The notes under the pieces are model-generated. The model searched no databases. It had not been told where the DNA came from and saw nothing but the letters and a program-made list of their open reading frames with translations. Positions 63,107 to 64,000 of a DNA stretch of 64,000 nt are shown here, piece by piece. Origin of the DNA: Streptomyces coelicoflavus (GTDB lineage Bacteria; Actinomycetota; Actinomycetes; Streptomycetales; Streptomycetaceae); the NCBI RefSeq assembly GCF_003112555.1, contig NZ_BEWB01000003.1, positions 434,001 through 498,000 of the forward strand, written 5' to 3'. Both the position numbers and the translations under genes were made by a program. Positions within the stretch are counted from its first letter, which is position 1. Each line of letters starts with the position of its first letter.

Positions 63107-64000
63107 GTGCCCGCACTTGTGCTGCTCGGTGCTCAGTGGGGTGACGAAGGCAAGGGAAAGGCGACGGACCTGCTCGGTGGCTCCGTCGACTATGTGGTGC
63201 GCTACCAGGGCGGCAACAACGCCGGCCACACGGTAGTCGTGGGCGACCAGAAGTACGCCCTGCACCTGCTCCCTTCCGGAATTCTCTCCCCCGGCTGCAC
63301 GCCGGTCATCGGCAACGGCGTCGTCGTCGACCCGTCGGTCCTGTTCTCCGAGCTGAGCGGGCTGAACGAGCGCGGCGTCGACACGTCCAAGCTCCTGATC
63401 AGCGGCAACGCTCACATCATCACGCCGTACAACGTCACCGTCGACAAGGTGACGGAACGCTTCCTCGGCAAGCGCAAGATCGGCACCACCGGGCGCGGCA
63501 TCGGCCCGACCTACGCCGACAAGATCAACCGCGTGGGCATCCGGGTCCAGGACCTCTACGACGAGTCGATCCTCACCCAGAAGGTCGAGGCGGCGCTCGA
63601 CGTCAAGAACCAGATGCTCACCAAGCTCTACAACCGCCGCGCCATCGCCACCGGCCAGGTCGTCGAGGAGCTGCTGGGCTACGCGGACAAGCTCGCCCCG
63701 TACGTCGCCGACACCGTCCTGGTCCTCAACCAGGCCCTCGACGACGACAAGGTGGTCCTCTTCGAGGGCGGCCAGGGCACGCTCCTGGACATCGACCACG
63801 GCACGTACCCCTTCGTCACCTCGTCGAACCCGACCGCGGGCGGCGCCTGCACCGGCGCCGGCGTGGGCCCGACGAAGATCAGCCGGGTCATCGGCATCCT
63901 CAAGGCGTACACGACCCGCGTCGGCGCCGGACCGTTCCCGACCGAGCTGTTCGACGAGGACGGCGAGGCCCTGCGCCGCATCGGCGGCGAGCGCGGCGTC
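63107..64000 (+). CDS. purA: Adenylosuccinate synthetase (3' end beyond window)
   Basis: 298 codons visible from GTG 63107; the family is ~427 residues, so about a third is missing. GTP-dependent conversion of IMP and aspartate to adenylosuccinate in AMP synthesis. P-loop [40 protein letters not shown] with the catalytic His, [20 protein letters not shown] for IMP binding, and [26 protein letters not shown] precedes the start by ~13 bases. Confidence 0.98.
   Translation, partial: MPALVLLGAQWGDEGKGKATDLLGGSVDYVVRYQGGNNAGHTVVVGDQKYALHLLPSGILSPGCTPVIGNGVVVDPSVLFSELSGLNERGVDTSKLLISGNAHIITPYNVTVDKVTERFLGKRKIGTTGRGIGPTYADKINRVGIRVQDLYDESILTQKVEAALDVKNQMLTKLYNRRAIATGQVVEELLGYADKLAPYVADTVLVLNQALDDDKVVLFEGGQGTLLDIDHGTYPFVTSSNPTAGGACTGAGVGPTKISRVIGILKAYTTRVGAGPFPTELFDEDGEALRRIGGERGV

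Overview
This window is high-GC actinobacterial chromosome and almost certainly comes from a Streptomyces species. Nearly every codon ends in G or C and GTG starts are frequent. Many genes have an extended -10-like hexamer six or seven bases before the start codon and no Shine-Dalgarno sequence, which indicates leaderless mRNAs. The conserved gene order (dcd, dnaK-grpE-dnaJ-hspR, clpB, pyrE, fba, the kynurenine genes, a CYP107-type P450, purA) looks like the core arm of a Streptomyces chromosome. I name no species.

Layout. 1-7.1 kb is accessory: the 3' part of a flavin amine oxidase, a RibD-like reductase, two gene remnants joined head to head, a MerR/SDR divergent pair with a clear MerR operator, an ABM monooxygenase, an MDMPI-family protein, a DUF1707 protein and tRNA-Gly(CCC). 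7.4-13.7 kb holds a 53-residue Cys protein, dcd, a phosphoribosyltransferase, a Yip1 protein, an FG-GAP lipoprotein and a large membrane Fe-S oxidoreductase resembling EtfD. 14.0-18.4 kb is the HspR-controlled dnaK operon with HAIR boxes. 18.6-24 kb has an orphan sugar-binding lipoprotein, a small secreted protein, a MacB/FtsX-type ABC exporter and an atypical LuxR response regulator. 24.2-27.9 kb is the most unusual part: three paralogous regulators (sensor domain plus LuxR HTH) beside a gene for a tiny exported peptide and a Rieske-like protein without its cluster ligands. clpB, with its own HAIR box, follows at 28.2 kb.

30.9-36 kb holds a YbjN protein, an aminotransferase, two coupled Cys-rich mini-proteins, a small islet with integrase and acetyltransferase remnants, a Gly/Cys-rich protein and DUF2617. 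36.2-43.9 kb holds a membrane spermidine synthase bracketed by two 9-bp minisatellites of seven copies each, a two-component system, an SRPBCC protein, aldose 1-epimerase, pyrE and fba. 44-49.4 kb has an MFS exporter, DUF3151 and the kynurenine route from tryptophan to anthranilate (dioxygenase, kynureninase, formamidase-like hydrolase). 49.5-56 kb has a hydrolase/acyltransferase operon fused by overlaps to one two-component system, followed by a paralogous second one. 56-64 kb has a divergent P450/membrane-protein pair, a cupin, an ABC exporter with its MarR regulator, a diacylglycerol-kinase-like protein and the start of purA.

How the genes work together. HspR, made last in the dnaK operon, should repress both that operon and clpB through the HAIR boxes, with DnaK as its known co-repressor. 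Tryptophan dioxygenase, kynureninase and the hydrolase form one catabolic path. Three NarL-type kinase/regulator pairs sit within 18 kb. The peptide/regulator cluster at 24-28 kb looks like a self-contained peptide-sensing module; that reading is inference.
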